A DNA stretch of 64,000 nt from Streptomyces viridochromogenes DSM 40736 (GCF_000158955.1 NZ_GG657757.1:5172278-5236277); one strand, 5' to 3'. Counted from the first letter of the stretch, positions 8,754 to 17,589 are shown. The notes: generated by a model from the sequence alone, not told the origin. A program made the numbers and translations.

Positions 8754-8784
8754 ATGGTGTGATCTCAGCTTCATGACACACCAT
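8754..8784. promoter_or_regulatory. Inverted repeat upstream of secreted protein (operator candidate)
   Basis: ATGGTGTG at 8754-8761 is repeated inverted as CACACCAT at 8777-8784 with a 15-bp spacer. It lies just before the ribosome site of the secreted protein gene at 8796. The same element, inside a 51-bp identical block, occurs at 12388-12418. Conservation in a copy whose gene has decayed suggests a recent duplication. It could be an operator or an mRNA hairpin. Confidence 0.5.
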
Positions 8785-8795
8785 CAGGAGACGGA

Positions 8796-9182
8796 ATGCG
8801 GAAGTATCGAGTCGCTCGTGGCGCCCTTGCGGTGGTCGGCGCTGTCACCCTCGTCGTCGCCGCGACGGGCAGCGCCAGTGCCGCCGACACCACGCTGCGA
8901 CTGAAGCGCAGCGGGCACACCATCGGCACGATGACGCACCTTGACCCCGATCCTGACACGTTTCGGGTGTGCGACACGCGGTCCGACGGACACGGTGTCA
9001 CTGGCAAGCTCTACATGTACATGGCTGGGTGGCAGTTGAAGGAGACGAAGGGCGACGGTAGCGATGCCGGCTGCGGTTACTTCGACTACAACGTGGTCCC
9101 TTACGCTGCCAAGTACATGATGAAGCTGTGCTGGAACGGCCCTGGCGGGGCATGTGTTCAGAAGGAGTTCACCGAGGACTGA
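8796..9182 (+). CDS. Small secreted protein, function unknown
   Basis: This 128-residue precursor has a Sec signal peptide with a basic start, a hydrophobic core and the cleavage motif GSASA-AD near residue 29. The mature protein of about 99 residues has four Cys (in FRVCDTR, DAGCGYF, KLCWNG and GACVQKE), consistent with two disulfides in an exported domain. ATG 8796 follows CAGGAG. A version lacking the signal peptide and the middle segment is present at 12425-12538. It resembles small secreted actinobacterial proteins of unknown role. It may be part of the preceding cassette or separately controlled by the inverted repeat at 8754. Confidence 0.75.
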   Translation: MRKYRVARGALAVVGAVTLVVAATGSASAADTTLRLKRSGHTIGTMTHLDPDPDTFRVCDTRSDGHGVTGKLYMYMAGWQLKETKGDGSDAGCGYFDYNVVPYAAKYMMKLCWNGPGGACVQKEFTED

Positions 9183-9344
9183 ACCAGTCCCAGGCGATGT
9201 GGTCCCCAAAGCCGTCGACCGTGCCGTGCGGTGAAGGGGGAGTTGCTGGGGGGGCTTGGCCGTGCCTCCCACGCCCTCGGCCTCGGACGCGCCGGGGACG
9301 AGGCCGAGGATATGGCTGCGGACGAGCCCGCCTGATGGGGTGCA

Positions 9345-9479
9345 GCGTGCCAGCAGGTCGACGCCGGGCTTGGCTGGCAGTCCTAGGACAGCGGTCGAGC
9401 CGATGTGCTCGATCTTCAGGCACAGCCCAGGTGCCGCTGCCCCGAGAGCTTCAATGGCGGTAGCGGCCTGCTGGGGCAA
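9345..9479 (-). pseudogene. GrpB-family fragment
   Basis: The minus strand reads KIEHIGSTAVLGLPAKPGVD, close to the hallmark HxGSTAVPGLxAKPxID of GrpB/UPF0157 nucleotidyltransferase-like proteins. The frame soon runs into unrelated sequence, and the real N-terminus is missing. It abuts the IS630 relic, so it is a truncated passenger or target gene. Confidence 0.6.
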
Positions 9480-9745
9480 AGGTTGTCTCAGACCAGCACG
9501 ATCGGGCCGCCATGCTGCTGGTGGGTGGTCTGCGTCAGGTAGCGGTGGTCCTTCCAGGAGAAGCTCTTGCGCCCATCGGGCCGGGCGTCAGGGCACGGCT
9601 GTAGATTAGCCGTGAGGATTTGCCGGTCTTGTACCAGGCCAGGGCGGCCAGCGATGAGCGGCGGCGGGCCGGGCCCTGCACGCGGACCACAGAGGTGTGG
9701 CCGCAGCGGGACCAGGTGCGGGTGGTCGGCGGCGTCATGTGCCGC
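9476..9745 (-). pseudogene. IS630-family transposase relic
   Basis: Two minus-strand frames together give an internal piece of an IS630 transposase. The first is PPTTRTWSRCGHTSVVRV and LAALAWYKTG at about 9741-9600. The second is GRKSFSWKDHRYL then HQQHGGPIVLV at about 9595-9488. A frameshift near 9600 separates them. After VLV the expected Trp of VLVWDN is a TGA stop, followed by Asp-Asn-Leu. Frameshift, nonsense codon and missing ends show it is dead. It joins directly to the GrpB fragment. Confidence 0.7.
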
Positions 9746-9979
9746 CGGCCCCTTGCCCAACCCACACTCCAGCACCGCGAACAGTCCGTCGCTGAGCAGT
9801 GGCAGCCACGCCGGGCCCTTCGAGGCCAGGGCTCACGAGCCATCTGGGCCGGGAAGAAGATCAGCGAAGGTGCGGGAAACCCGGTCGACGGGCGAAGGAA
9901 CTGGGCAGAGCCCTCGATCCCTTCTACTGACTCTGCCCGATGTGGTGACATCCCACCGACGCCGACCGAGCGGAGTCCA

Positions 9980-10597
9980 CTACTCCGCTCGGTCCGAGAA
10001 ATGTTGCATCAAGGCGAAAGGGGATGACAAAGCTGCGCCGCCGAGGGTGAGGATTTCGGTGTCCACTTCCTCCAGCACGATGGCGATAGCCAGGTCTACG
10101 GCATCAACCGGGCCGGTGGCTCTGCCTGTGCGGAAGGTCGTGGTCGGCGGAACGTGTCGACCGGGCTCAATCGAGACCCGGACGCCCTCTCTGTCCAGGA
10201 CGTTCACACTCCCCCACTCCTCGGAGAAGTAGACGTACTTCCGGTCCTCGTATGTGATGCGCAGCGCCCGACTCTCCTTTCGTAGGGCCCTGGCGTTGAA
10301 GCGCAGCTCCGCATGCCGACCGTCAAGGGTGAGCTCAGCCTTGAACAGCGAAGGTTGTCCAGACCTGCGCTTCCCCCGGAAAACTGTCTCCGGGAAAGCT
10401 GGGCCACTGAGTCGGGCGGTTTCCATTCCGTTTTCGAGTGGCCGGTAGAGCGGGCAGCGCTCCACGTTGACGGATCCGAAGTGCCCCACGTCCCCCTTGA
10501 CTCCGACCTTGGGCAGCTCTTTCTTGGCGCTGATGCTGTACGGCATCAGCTCGAACTTCAAAGACTCGCTACTCGTTTCCATGACGAAACCGCTCAT
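9980..10597 (-). CDS. Second cassette partner protein (paralogue of the 192-aa protein)
   Basis: This encodes 205 residues with no signal peptide. It is a diverged paralogue of the protein at 7198-7776, sharing the central PSLF..EL strand, the ALRITY..RKYVYF motif and the C-terminal VDLAIAIVLEEVDTEILTL helix. It follows the frameshifted 391-aa homologue by 57 bp, keeping the cassette gene order on the opposite strand. The frame is intact although its upstream partner is broken. ATG 10597 is the first start; an ATG five codons later (METSSES) is the alternative. Confidence 0.65.
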   Translation of the reverse strand: MSGFVMETSSESLKFELMPYSISAKKELPKVGVKGDVGHFGSVNVERCPLYRPLENGMETARLSGPAFPETVFRGKRRSGQPSLFKAELTLDGRHAELRFNARALRKESRALRITYEDRKYVYFSEEWGSVNVLDREGVRVSIEPGRHVPPTTTFRTGRATGPVDAVDLAIAIVLEEVDTEILTLGGAALSSPFALMQHFSDRAE

Positions 10598-10654
10598 TTC
10601 TTGGGTGGGCTTTGGCGAGCTCTGGATTTCGCTGTGCTGCGGCCCACGTTGCTG

Positions 10655-12045
10655 CTAGTCAAACGGGTTGAGCGCACTGCCCAGTTTCTTGGCGCCGTCG
10701 GCGATGTTGTTCCCGATATCGCTCGCCTTGTCGCCCACCCAGTCGGCTGCCTTATCGGCGCCTTTCGTGATGTCATCCCAGTGCTCGACGACCTTCAGTC
10801 CCCCATAGACGATGCCGGTCCCTACGGCGAGACCGATCGTGACTGGATTGGGTGCGACCATCGCAGCGGTCAAAGAGGCGTTGAAGCCGACCTCCGCATA
10901 GTTGGCCAGATAGCCAGCTTTGCTCTTCTCCCACTCCTTCGCGTGGTCCATGGTGGCGATGTTGGCCACGGAGAACGCCGTCGCGCCCGCCGACCCGACG
11001 ATGCCCGCCCCTCGCCAAAGTCCGGCGGTCTTCGCTGCCGCGCCGAACCCACCGGTCTTCCCGACAGTCCAGATACTGGCCTGCCCCGCGCGGGTGACTT
11101 GCTGCCCTGAGTGGGTCAGCCCGCCGTACAGGCGGGCCATGTCGTCCGACCCGGCGAAGAAGTTGATGGCCTGATTGGGAGTGAATCCCAGCAGTTTGGA
11201 ATTCATGAAGCCGCGTGCTCGTAGCTTGTCCCACGCACCGCCCCAACGGTCGCCCAGCCAACCAGAACTGAAGGGCACGTTGGCAACCCTTTGGTACATC
11301 TGACTTCTAGTGGCAAGGTTACCAAGCTGCCCGGGAAGCCAGCTGCCGGGAGCGGTCAACGACCGTATCGGAGGGTTGTACCCCTTGAGTGTCCTGCCCG
11401 CCCAACGCAGGATGAGGTCATTTCCGTGTGATCGGAAGTGGCCTCGAGGGCAGCCTTCATCGGCCCCAGCTTGCCGGTCTTAACCGAATTCCCCAACAGC
11501 ACCTTGGTTCCCGAAAAACCGCTCGCCGCCACAACCTGCGTTGCGGCCGCCACGTTGAACACGTCGCCGCCGAACTTGATCATCTCGGTGAGGGTCTCTT
11601 CGTGAGGCTCCAGACAAGGGATCTTCGAGAGCGCATGCGCCTCTAGCCGCGCGACCCAGTCGCCGAGCTTCTCTCCCGGCTGCCGCGACAAGTCCTTCGC
11701 ATCCGGATCGTCGCTCGCCGCCACCGAATTGGCCAGCAGCAGTGTCTCCGGCTTGATTCCTTCACCCTTGTACTGCTCCAGGTCGTTTGTCGTGAATCCC
11801 GCCCACAGCATCCCGGCCATCGGGTCGCCATTCTCCAGGCGCAAGGTGACGGCGCGCTTTCGCAGGTCCTGGGCCTGACTGCGAGTCCAGGCTCTCATCG
11901 GTTTGAGGGGTGACATATGCCCGCTCACACCTAGGCGAGCGGCTCGGGTGAAGGCCTCATCGAGGCGGTCCTCCACGCCACCGCGCCCTTCCAGCAGCTT
12001 CGCTAAATGCTCCAGGTCCTCGGGATTCGCCACCCGAAGCGACAT
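10655..12045 (-). pseudogene. Frameshifted paralogue of the 391-aa T7SS-substrate-like protein
   Basis: ATG 12045 (MSLRVANPEDLEHLAKLL) begins a protein homologous throughout to the one at 5974-7149. Shared parts include the GRGGV..DEAFTRA helix, RLENGDPMAG, GAGIVGSAGATAF, NPVTIGLAVGTG and the terminal SALNPFD. Near 11425 the frame shifts by one base: the first frame ends soon after SDHT, and the second resumes as NDLILRWAGRTLKGYN. The total length of 1391 nt is one base short of a multiple of three. Full length would be about 463 residues. It is either a recent pseudogene or a sequencing error. It precedes its partner gene at 9980-10597. Confidence 0.75.
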
Positions 12046-12212
12046 TTCTTCCCCGTCCCTCAATTTCCGACTGTCCCTCCGGCTTTCCTACCTCAGGCTA
12101 TGCAAGGTCCCCCCGTCCCGCCAGGCCGGTCCACCCTCGTTCCCTCGTTCAGTAGGCCGACACCAGGCTGGTCCCGCAGGTCACCATGTTGGTGAGGGCT
12201 TCACCCGGACGA

Positions 12213-12538
12213 AACTGATCACCGATCTACTGCCGGCCGCAGAGGAGTTCGCGGCGGCGCCGCAACCAGGGTGAGTGGGCTCTGCCCGAGATCCCGGGCT
12301 TGGCCTGCCGTAGTTGGGCTGCCTGCGGTCTCCGTGTGCTGGCGGTACCTCTGTACCTGCTGCACAGAAGATGCCTGGTGGCGATCTATGGTGTGATCTC
12401 AGCTTCATGACACACCATCAGGAGGTGCGACTGAAGCACAGCGGGCACACCATCGGCACGATGACGCACCTTGTGATGAAGCTGTGCTGGAACGGCCCCG
12501 GCGGGGCATGTGTTCAGAAGGAGTTCACCGAGGACTGA
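12213..12538 (+). pseudogene. Decayed direct copy of the EspG-like 3' end and secreted-protein gene
   Basis: The end of the EspG-like gene (LITDLLPA.EEFA.APQPG) is recognisable at 12213-12274. A 51-bp block at 12374-12424 is identical to 8740-8790. From 12425 the secreted-protein sequence continues as RLKHSGHTIGTMTHL and then jumps to VMKLCWNGPGGACVQKEFTED. The signal peptide and the central segment with two Cys are both deleted, yet the remaining frame is kept. Without a signal peptide the product could not be exported by Sec, so I call it a pseudogene. Confidence 0.75.
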
Positions 12539-12540
12539 GC

Positions 12541-13260
12541 CAGTCCCAGGCGACGGGGTACACGGGGCCATGTGCCGCGGTGGTCAACGGTCGATCGCGT
12601 GAACCGTCACCCGTTTGCTGACCTGGCGGCGAGGCTGCGTCATACATGGCGAGTCGCTGGATGGAGCTGTGTCTACTTACCTGGAGCCAGCCTCATGAAC
12701 TTCCTCGCCGACGGCCTCGGAGTACCAAGGAACAGGTGATCACTGCGGAGGCTGACTGTCTCCTGATTGTGCCCATACAGGGATCGTCCCGGATGTCTGC
12801 TCGTGTGGCCTCCCTTGCCGTGGTGCTGAGGTTGCTCGATTCACTAGTGCGGTGTCTGGCCCCTCGGGCGAGCGTTCACGCCGTGCCCACAGTTCTGACA
12901 CGGCATGGCGAGTCGACGTCGTCAGGTGGACATGGTCAACGTTCTGGCGCGGGCGGCTCGTTGGTGCTCGCATGGCTCGCCGTCGTGCCGGTGTGTGGGC
13001 GCTAGCTCGAGGTGTAGGTCTCCCTCTCAAGAATGCGCCTTCTAGACGACTCCCAAGGCATCGCCCGTCCGACCACTGAAGGGCCCGGGGATTGAACGCC
13101 GCGCTCCTCACCGTCTTCCTCTGCTCGCTGTAGGTATGGGTACGTGGAGGTGGTGTGTGGCGGTGGGACAAGGAGCATGTTGAGCGGAGTGAAGGGAGAC
13201 TCTCTCCACATAGTCGCGTCAGCCGCGGCCTCTGGGCTCCCTGCCGCCTTATCGGCCCCG
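12541..13260. other. Gene-poor stretch
   Basis: This 720-bp interval has only low-quality overlapping ORFs. The one recognisable item is a diverged repeat at about 12755-12853, partner of about 15145-15243. I see no tRNA that folds convincingly. Confidence 0.5.
12755..12853 (+). repeat. Diverged direct repeat, copy 1
   Basis: TCCTGATTGTGCCCATACAG at 12761 and GATTCACTAGTGCGGTG at 12838 match TCCTGATCGTGCCCAAACGG at 15151 and GATTCGCTAGTGCGCTG at 15228. The two blocks are 77 bp apart in both copies, while the DNA between them is poorly conserved. The copies flank the lipoprotein/secreted-protein pair at 13261-15017. Confidence 0.5.
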
Positions 13261-14355
13261 TCACCGGTTGATGGACTGGATTTCCTGGACAGTGACGTCC
13301 TGCTCGCTGCCGAACGTGCCGTTCGGGAGGTCCCCGCCTGCTCCGCCGGTGCCGGTCCAGGCGATCTCCCAGGTGATGGTGGCCCGGAGCTTGTATGTGC
13401 CGTCGCCTGAGGAGCGAAGGTACTTGAGCCCGCACGGCGGTGTCTCGTCGGCCTTGCCCTTGGCGTAGGGCTCGCCGATGGAGCCGTCGGCGTTGATGAC
13501 GCACTCGCCGGAGGCCGGGTAGGTCTCGGCGTCCTCGGTGCCCGGCTCCAGCTTGAGAGAGACCGGCTTGGCCGTGGTGGTGGCCTGGATGTTGAAACCG
13601 GGGACGTTGATGGCCGCCGTGGCCTGGACCTCGTCGAAGACGGCCTTGTCGAGCCAGGCCCAGGTCGGCAGGTTCACCTTGGTGGTGGCCTCCGGGGCGA
13701 GGGACACCTCGGTGTCGGGGAGTTGCATGTGCTGGTAGGCGAGAGCTGCGAGCATCGCCGGCTTGATGGCCTCTTCGTGTTGGGGCGGCGGAGCCTCGCC
13801 GTTCTCCACCCAGAAGGGGAGGTCCGTGCAGGAGGATCGCTTGAGGTAGTCCGGCTCGTTGGGGTTCTCGACGCCGGCCCAGAACATTCCCTTGCCGTCG
13901 TTCTCGACGTTGTAATCCTTGTAGCCGGGAGTGTCGGTCCAGCCGTAGCCGTCTTCGTAGTGGCGCTTCGTCTCGCCGATCGCCGAGGCCGCGGTCCCGC
14001 CCATTCCGGGTGCGTTGAGCTGGCCCTCGATGTGCTTGGACATCTCCTTCTTGAAGTCCTTGGCGCCGAGGTAGGGGGCGTACCAGCAGGGTGGGGGTGT
14101 CCAGTTGACGTCCGAGGACTTCACGTTTCCGGTGCTGCCGTTCTTGGCTACGGATCCGGAGTATTGGATGCGGGCGGCGGCGTAGATGCCGTTGCCGTCG
14201 CCACCGCCCGACTGTTCTGTATCGGAACCCTGGGTGTTGGCCGGCACTTCTCCCGCGTAGGCCGGTTCCGCGAGGGCGAGGACGCCCAAGGCCAGCGCCA
14301 GGGCAGCAGCCGCTCCGGTGCTGCGGGCTGGATGCCGTGATCTGTTCACTGGCAC
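13261..14355 (-). CDS. Secreted protein of the A/B pair family (B4)
   Basis: This is an exported protein of about 364 residues. It starts at GTG 14355 (AAGG seven bases upstream) or at the overlapping GTG 14349 (GTGA with the lipoprotein stop). The signal peptide ends at PAYA-GEV. The mature part shares ordered blocks with the proteins at 34384 and 36284: PPPCWYAP, GYKDYN, LPTWAWLDK, PASGECVINADGSIG, TPPCGLKYLR and the ending VQEIQSINR. Conserved Cys residues suggest disulfides outside the cell. It is the most diverged of the three. The family is not known to me. Translational coupling to the lipoprotein implies that the two act together at the membrane or wall. Confidence 0.75.
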   Translation of the reverse strand: MPVNRSRHPARSTGAAAALALALGVLALAEPAYAGEVPANTQGSDTEQSGGGDGNGIYAAARIQYSGSVAKNGSTGNVKSSDVNWTPPPCWYAPYLGAKDFKKEMSKHIEGQLNAPGMGGTAASAIGETKRHYEDGYGWTDTPGYKDYNVENDGKGMFWAGVENPNEPDYLKRSSCTDLPFWVENGEAPPPQHEEAIKPAMLAALAYQHMQLPDTEVSLAPEATTKVNLPTWAWLDKAVFDEVQATAAINVPGFNIQATTTAKPVSLKLEPGTEDAETYPASGECVINADGSIGEPYAKGKADETPPCGLKYLRSSGDGTYKLRATITWEIAWTGTGGAGGDLPNGTFGSEQDVTVQEIQSINR

Positions 14356-15017
14356 TTCGCCGCCTTCGCCTGGACGTACACCTTGGACGCCTGCCACAGA
14401 CCGTTGCCGGTGGGGAGCTTGACCATGACGATCTTGAAGTAGTCGAAGTCAGTGATGCTGGGGGCGCCCTTCAGGACCTTTTCGGTCTTGATTTCTTTGG
14501 AGTAGAACTTGCTCGAATCCACGCAGAACGCAACCTCCACCGAGTTGCCGTTCGGCGCAGACCGGGTGGTGGCCTGGTAGTGGCGCCGGGTGCCGGTTGA
14601 GGTCCAGTCGCCTTTCAGCCTGGCGTCGATCTGCGTTTTGCCGTACCTCATCCCATCGCCCGTCGAGTAGGCGACCAAGGCGGCGTCTTTGGTCGTGCGC
14701 TTGTCGACGCCTCGGTAGATGGCCCGGATGAAGTTCGCCGCGTCTTCCATCGCCGCAGCCTCGTTCTTGTCCTTCGGCCTGTCCCAGTCGAAGACCAGGT
14801 CCATGTCATCAGGCAGGGACAAGTCCACGCCGTCCGGCTTGTCCTCCGCCGGTGCCCCCGAGGGGGATGCCGACCCCTTCGGCGTCTCCGCTCCCTGGTC
14901 GGTGCCGGCGATCTTGTCGTTGCCGCTGGACTTGTCGTCCCCGTTACCGCAGGCCGTCAACAACAGTGCTGCCGTCGCCGTCAGTGCGACAGCAACGGGC
15001 AATGGGCGGCGCTTCAC
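14346..15017 (-). CDS. Lipoprotein of the A/B pair family (A4)
   Basis: This 223-residue lipoprotein starts at GTG 15017. Its signal is MKRRPLPVAVALTATAALLL followed by the lipobox LTAC. A Ser/Asp/Gly/Lys linker precedes a domain with LVFDWDRPKDKNEAAAMEDA, FIRAIYRG and a Tyr/Trp-rich sheet ending in a Cys. The layout resembles NTF2-like lipoproteins, and it is homologous to the lipoproteins at 33644, 35454 and 37351. Its stop overlaps the start of the secreted partner. The function is unknown. Confidence 0.75.
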   Translation of the reverse strand: MKRRPLPVAVALTATAALLLTACGNGDDKSSGNDKIAGTDQGAETPKGSASPSGAPAEDKPDGVDLSLPDDMDLVFDWDRPKDKNEAAAMEDAANFIRAIYRGVDKRTTKDAALVAYSTGDGMRYGKTQIDARLKGDWTSTGTRRHYQATTRSAPNGNSVEVAFCVDSSKFYSKEIKTEKVLKGAPSITDFDYFKIVMVKLPTGNGLWQASKVYVQAKAAKCQ

Positions 15018-15420
15018 AGTGACTCCCCGTGAGACAGAAGTTCAGTTGGAGCGCTGACGCTACCGGTGAGGATTCTGGTTTCACCAGAGTGAACTTGCGT
15101 GATTACAGGGGCAATCCAGGATGTAAGGGGCTCTCATGGGGCTGGTTGTGTCCTGATCGTGCCCAAACGGGGCACCGTGCTGGGTACGGCCGCCTCCGGT
15201 GCCAGACGACGCACCTGCCGGGGGCCCGATTCGCTAGTGCGCTGCCTCCCGCGCACAGCCGAACTCCCTGTGAAGCTCACAGTTCCACCCCTACGCCCCC
15301 ACCTCCGAAACTACACTCGCGCCCCATGCACACCCCCACCCCCAGCTTCACCAAGCACCGGAAGTCGAGAAGAGGCACCGCGTCCCGAGGAGGCCGTGAA
15401 GAAGTGGCCAGGGGCGGTGA
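15018..15420. other. Intergenic stretch, C-rich end
   Basis: This is the divergent region between the A4 lipoprotein and the deacetylase/glycosyltransferase. It holds the second repeat copy (about 15145-15243). From about 15280 it becomes very rich in C and CCCCAC runs. No gene is supported here. Confidence 0.5.
15145..15243 (+). repeat. Diverged direct repeat, copy 2
   Basis: This is the partner of 12755-12853, with the same two conserved blocks at the same 77-bp separation and in the same orientation. Confidence 0.5.
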
Positions 15421-15663
15421 CGCCCCCTGACCTCCGCCGAATCCCCCCACACCCCCGCCACCCCCACCCCCACTCCCAACCCCCTCCCCACTCCCACCCC
15501 CACCCGCCGCAGCAAAGGCCGTCACAAACAGTCCCGGGACCCCCGGGCCCACTGGCTGCTCCTCGCCCTCACCCTCCCCCTCGTCTTCGCCCTGCTGATC
15601 TTCGAGGGCTGGACCCAGCACGAGGTCGACGCCGCGAAGGCGCGGTCGCCCTGTACTTCGCCC

Positions 15664-17589
15664 GTGCCGGAGGCCGTTGCGAAGGGCGGGCCCGTGATCG
15701 GGATCAACCGGGACGGGATCCGGACCGCGGAGATGCCCGCCCGGACCGTGGCGCTCACCTTCGACGGCGGGCCCGATCCTGTATGGACCCCGCGGCTGCT
15801 GGATCTGCTCCGCGAAAACAACGCGCGGGCCACCTTCTTCGTGCACGGGGCCCAGGCCGCCCGGTACCCGGAGCTGATGCGGCGGATCCGGGCCGAGGGG
15901 CATGAGATCGGGTCCAACACGTACACCGGGGCCGTGTTGGGGGAGTCCTCCGCACCCCGCTTCCAGGCCGAGCTCGAGTTGACCCAGAGCGCCCTCGCCG
16001 GGACCACCGGGCAACGTACGAATCTGCTGCGGATGCCGCGTACCACCAGCCCGGACACCCTCTGCGGGCGGGAGTGGCAGGCGGCGCGCAAGGCCACCGG
16101 GTACGGGTACGTGCTCGTCGCCGCCGACAAGGGAGCGCGGAAGCCCGCGCAGGGGATCGTCCGGCAGCTCAGCCAGACGGAGAGCGCGTATCAGGAGGCG
16201 CGCAGGCTCCTCAGCAACCGGACCGTCGACCGGTTCACCACCGTGTCCGACGGGCTCAAGCTCGTCCCGTACACGTCGCCTTCCCTCACCCAGCGCTGGC
16301 TGGGGCAGGGGCTGATCTGGGTCACGAGCCTCGGGCAGGTCTTCTCCACCGCCATGATCTGGATCCTGGGCGTCGCCGGTGGGCTGGGCGTGCTGCGGCT
16401 GCTGCTGCTCGCGCTGTTCGCCCGGGCCCATGTGCGGCGGCTGGAGCGGTTCTCGACCGGGGCGCCCTGGATGCGGGAGGCGTCCGGGCCGGTGACCGTG
16501 CTCGTGCCGGCGTACAACGAGGAGGCCGGGATCGGGTCGACCCTGCGGTCGCTGCTCGACTCCAGCCATCGTGAGCTCCAGGTCGTCGTCATCGACGACG
16601 GGTCCACGGACCGGACCGCCGACATCGCCGAGAACATGGGGGACGTGAGAGTGGAGGTGGTGCGACAGGTCAATGCCGGGAAGGCCGCCGCGCTCAACAC
16701 CGGTCTGGCTCACGCTCGTTACGGCATCGTCGTGATGGTCGACGCCGACACCGTCTTCGAACCCGACGCCATCGAGCGGATCGTGCAGCCGCTCGCGCAC
16801 CCGGCCGTCGGGGCGGTCAGCGGCAACACCAAGGTCGGCAACCGGCGTAGCCTGCTGGCCCGTTGGCAGCACCTGGAGTACGTCTTCGGCTTCAACCTCG
16901 ACCGGCGCATGTTCGAGGTGCTGGAGTGCATGCCGACCGTGCCAGGTGCCATCGGGGCGTTCCGCCGGGACGCGGTGATCGGGGTCGGCGGGGTCAGCGA
17001 GGACACCCTCGCCGAGGACACCGACCTGACGATGGCCCTGTGGCGGTCCGGCTGGCGGGTGCTGTACGAGGAGTCCGCCGTCGCCTGGACGGAAGTTCCC
17101 ACCAACGTCAAGCAGTTGTGGCGGCAGCGGTACCGGTGGTGCTACGGCACGCTGCAGGCGATGTGGAAGCACCGGGGAGCCCTCCTCGGCAGGGGCCCCG
17201 CCGGGCGGTTCGGGCGGCGCGGGCTGACGTACCTCGCGCTCTTCCAGGTCGCGCTGCCGCTGCTCGCGCCCGTCATCGACGTCTACGCCCTGTACGGGGT
17301 GCTGTTCCGCGACCCGTGGGAGTCCGCCGCGGTGTGGTTCGCGTTCCTCGGGGTGCAGATCGTCTGCTCCGGCTACGCGCTGAGACTCGACGGCGAGCCG
17401 GTCGGGGCCCTGTGGTCGATGCCGTTCCAGATCGTCGTGTACCGGCAGTTGATGTATCTCGTCGTCATCCAGTCGCTGGTCGCGCTGCTGATCGGCAGCC
17501 GCCTGCGGTGGCAGCGGATGCAGCGGTCCGGGACCGCCGCTGAACAGATAGGTGGGGCCGTCCCGTATAGGGGTGTGCCTATGCGTTGA
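15664..17589 (+). CDS. Bifunctional polysaccharide deacetylase / family 2 glycosyltransferase
   Basis: Residues about 20-190 are a NodB-like deacetylase domain (VALTFDGGPDP, ATFFVHGAQA, GHEIGSNTY). The first motif reads DGG rather than the usual DDG, and LRMPRTT replaces FRPP, so deacetylase activity may be weakened. A membrane helix follows near residue 235. Then comes a GT2 domain with VLVPAYNEE, VVIDDGSTD, MVDADT, EDTDLTMAL and the QxxRW-type QRYRWCYG, followed by C-terminal membrane helices. The family makes and modifies beta-linked hexosamine polymers. The frame is open back to 15421 and encodes a typical N-terminal membrane helix (WLLLALTLPLVFALLIF), but no ATG, GTG or TTG lies there, so the true start is probably hidden by an indel or is non-canonical. 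Confidence 0.85.
   Translation: MPEAVAKGGPVIGINRDGIRTAEMPARTVALTFDGGPDPVWTPRLLDLLRENNARATFFVHGAQAARYPELMRRIRAEGHEIGSNTYTGAVLGESSAPRFQAELELTQSALAGTTGQRTNLLRMPRTTSPDTLCGREWQAARKATGYGYVLVAADKGARKPAQGIVRQLSQTESAYQEARRLLSNRTVDRFTTVSDGLKLVPYTSPSLTQRWLGQGLIWVTSLGQVFSTAMIWILGVAGGLGVLRLLLLALFARAHVRRLERFSTGAPWMREASGPVTVLVPAYNEEAGIGSTLRSLLDSSHRELQVVVIDDGSTDRTADIAENMGDVRVEVVRQVNAGKAAALNTGLAHARYGIVVMVDADTVFEPDAIERIVQPLAHPAVGAVSGNTKVGNRRSLLARWQHLEYVFGFNLDRRMFEVLECMPTVPGAIGAFRRDAVIGVGGVSEDTLAEDTDLTMALWRSGWRVLYEESAVAWTEVPTNVKQLWRQRYRWCYGTLQAMWKHRGALLGRGPAGRFGRRGLTYLALFQVALPLLAPVIDVYALYGVLFRDPWESAAVWFAFLGVQIVCSGYALRLDGEPVGALWSMPFQIVVYRQLMYLVVIQSLVALLIGSRLRWQRMQRSGTAAEQIGGAVPYRGVPMR

Noticed and set aside
12990..13130. 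tRNA-like GTTCAATCCCC motif on the minus strand
   Set aside because: There is no matching acceptor stem, anticodon arm or D-arm at proper spacing.
12740..13504. 254-aa minus-strand ORF in the gap and B4 gene end
   Set aside because: It overlaps the well-supported B4 gene and has Arg/Pro-rich, motif-free sequence.
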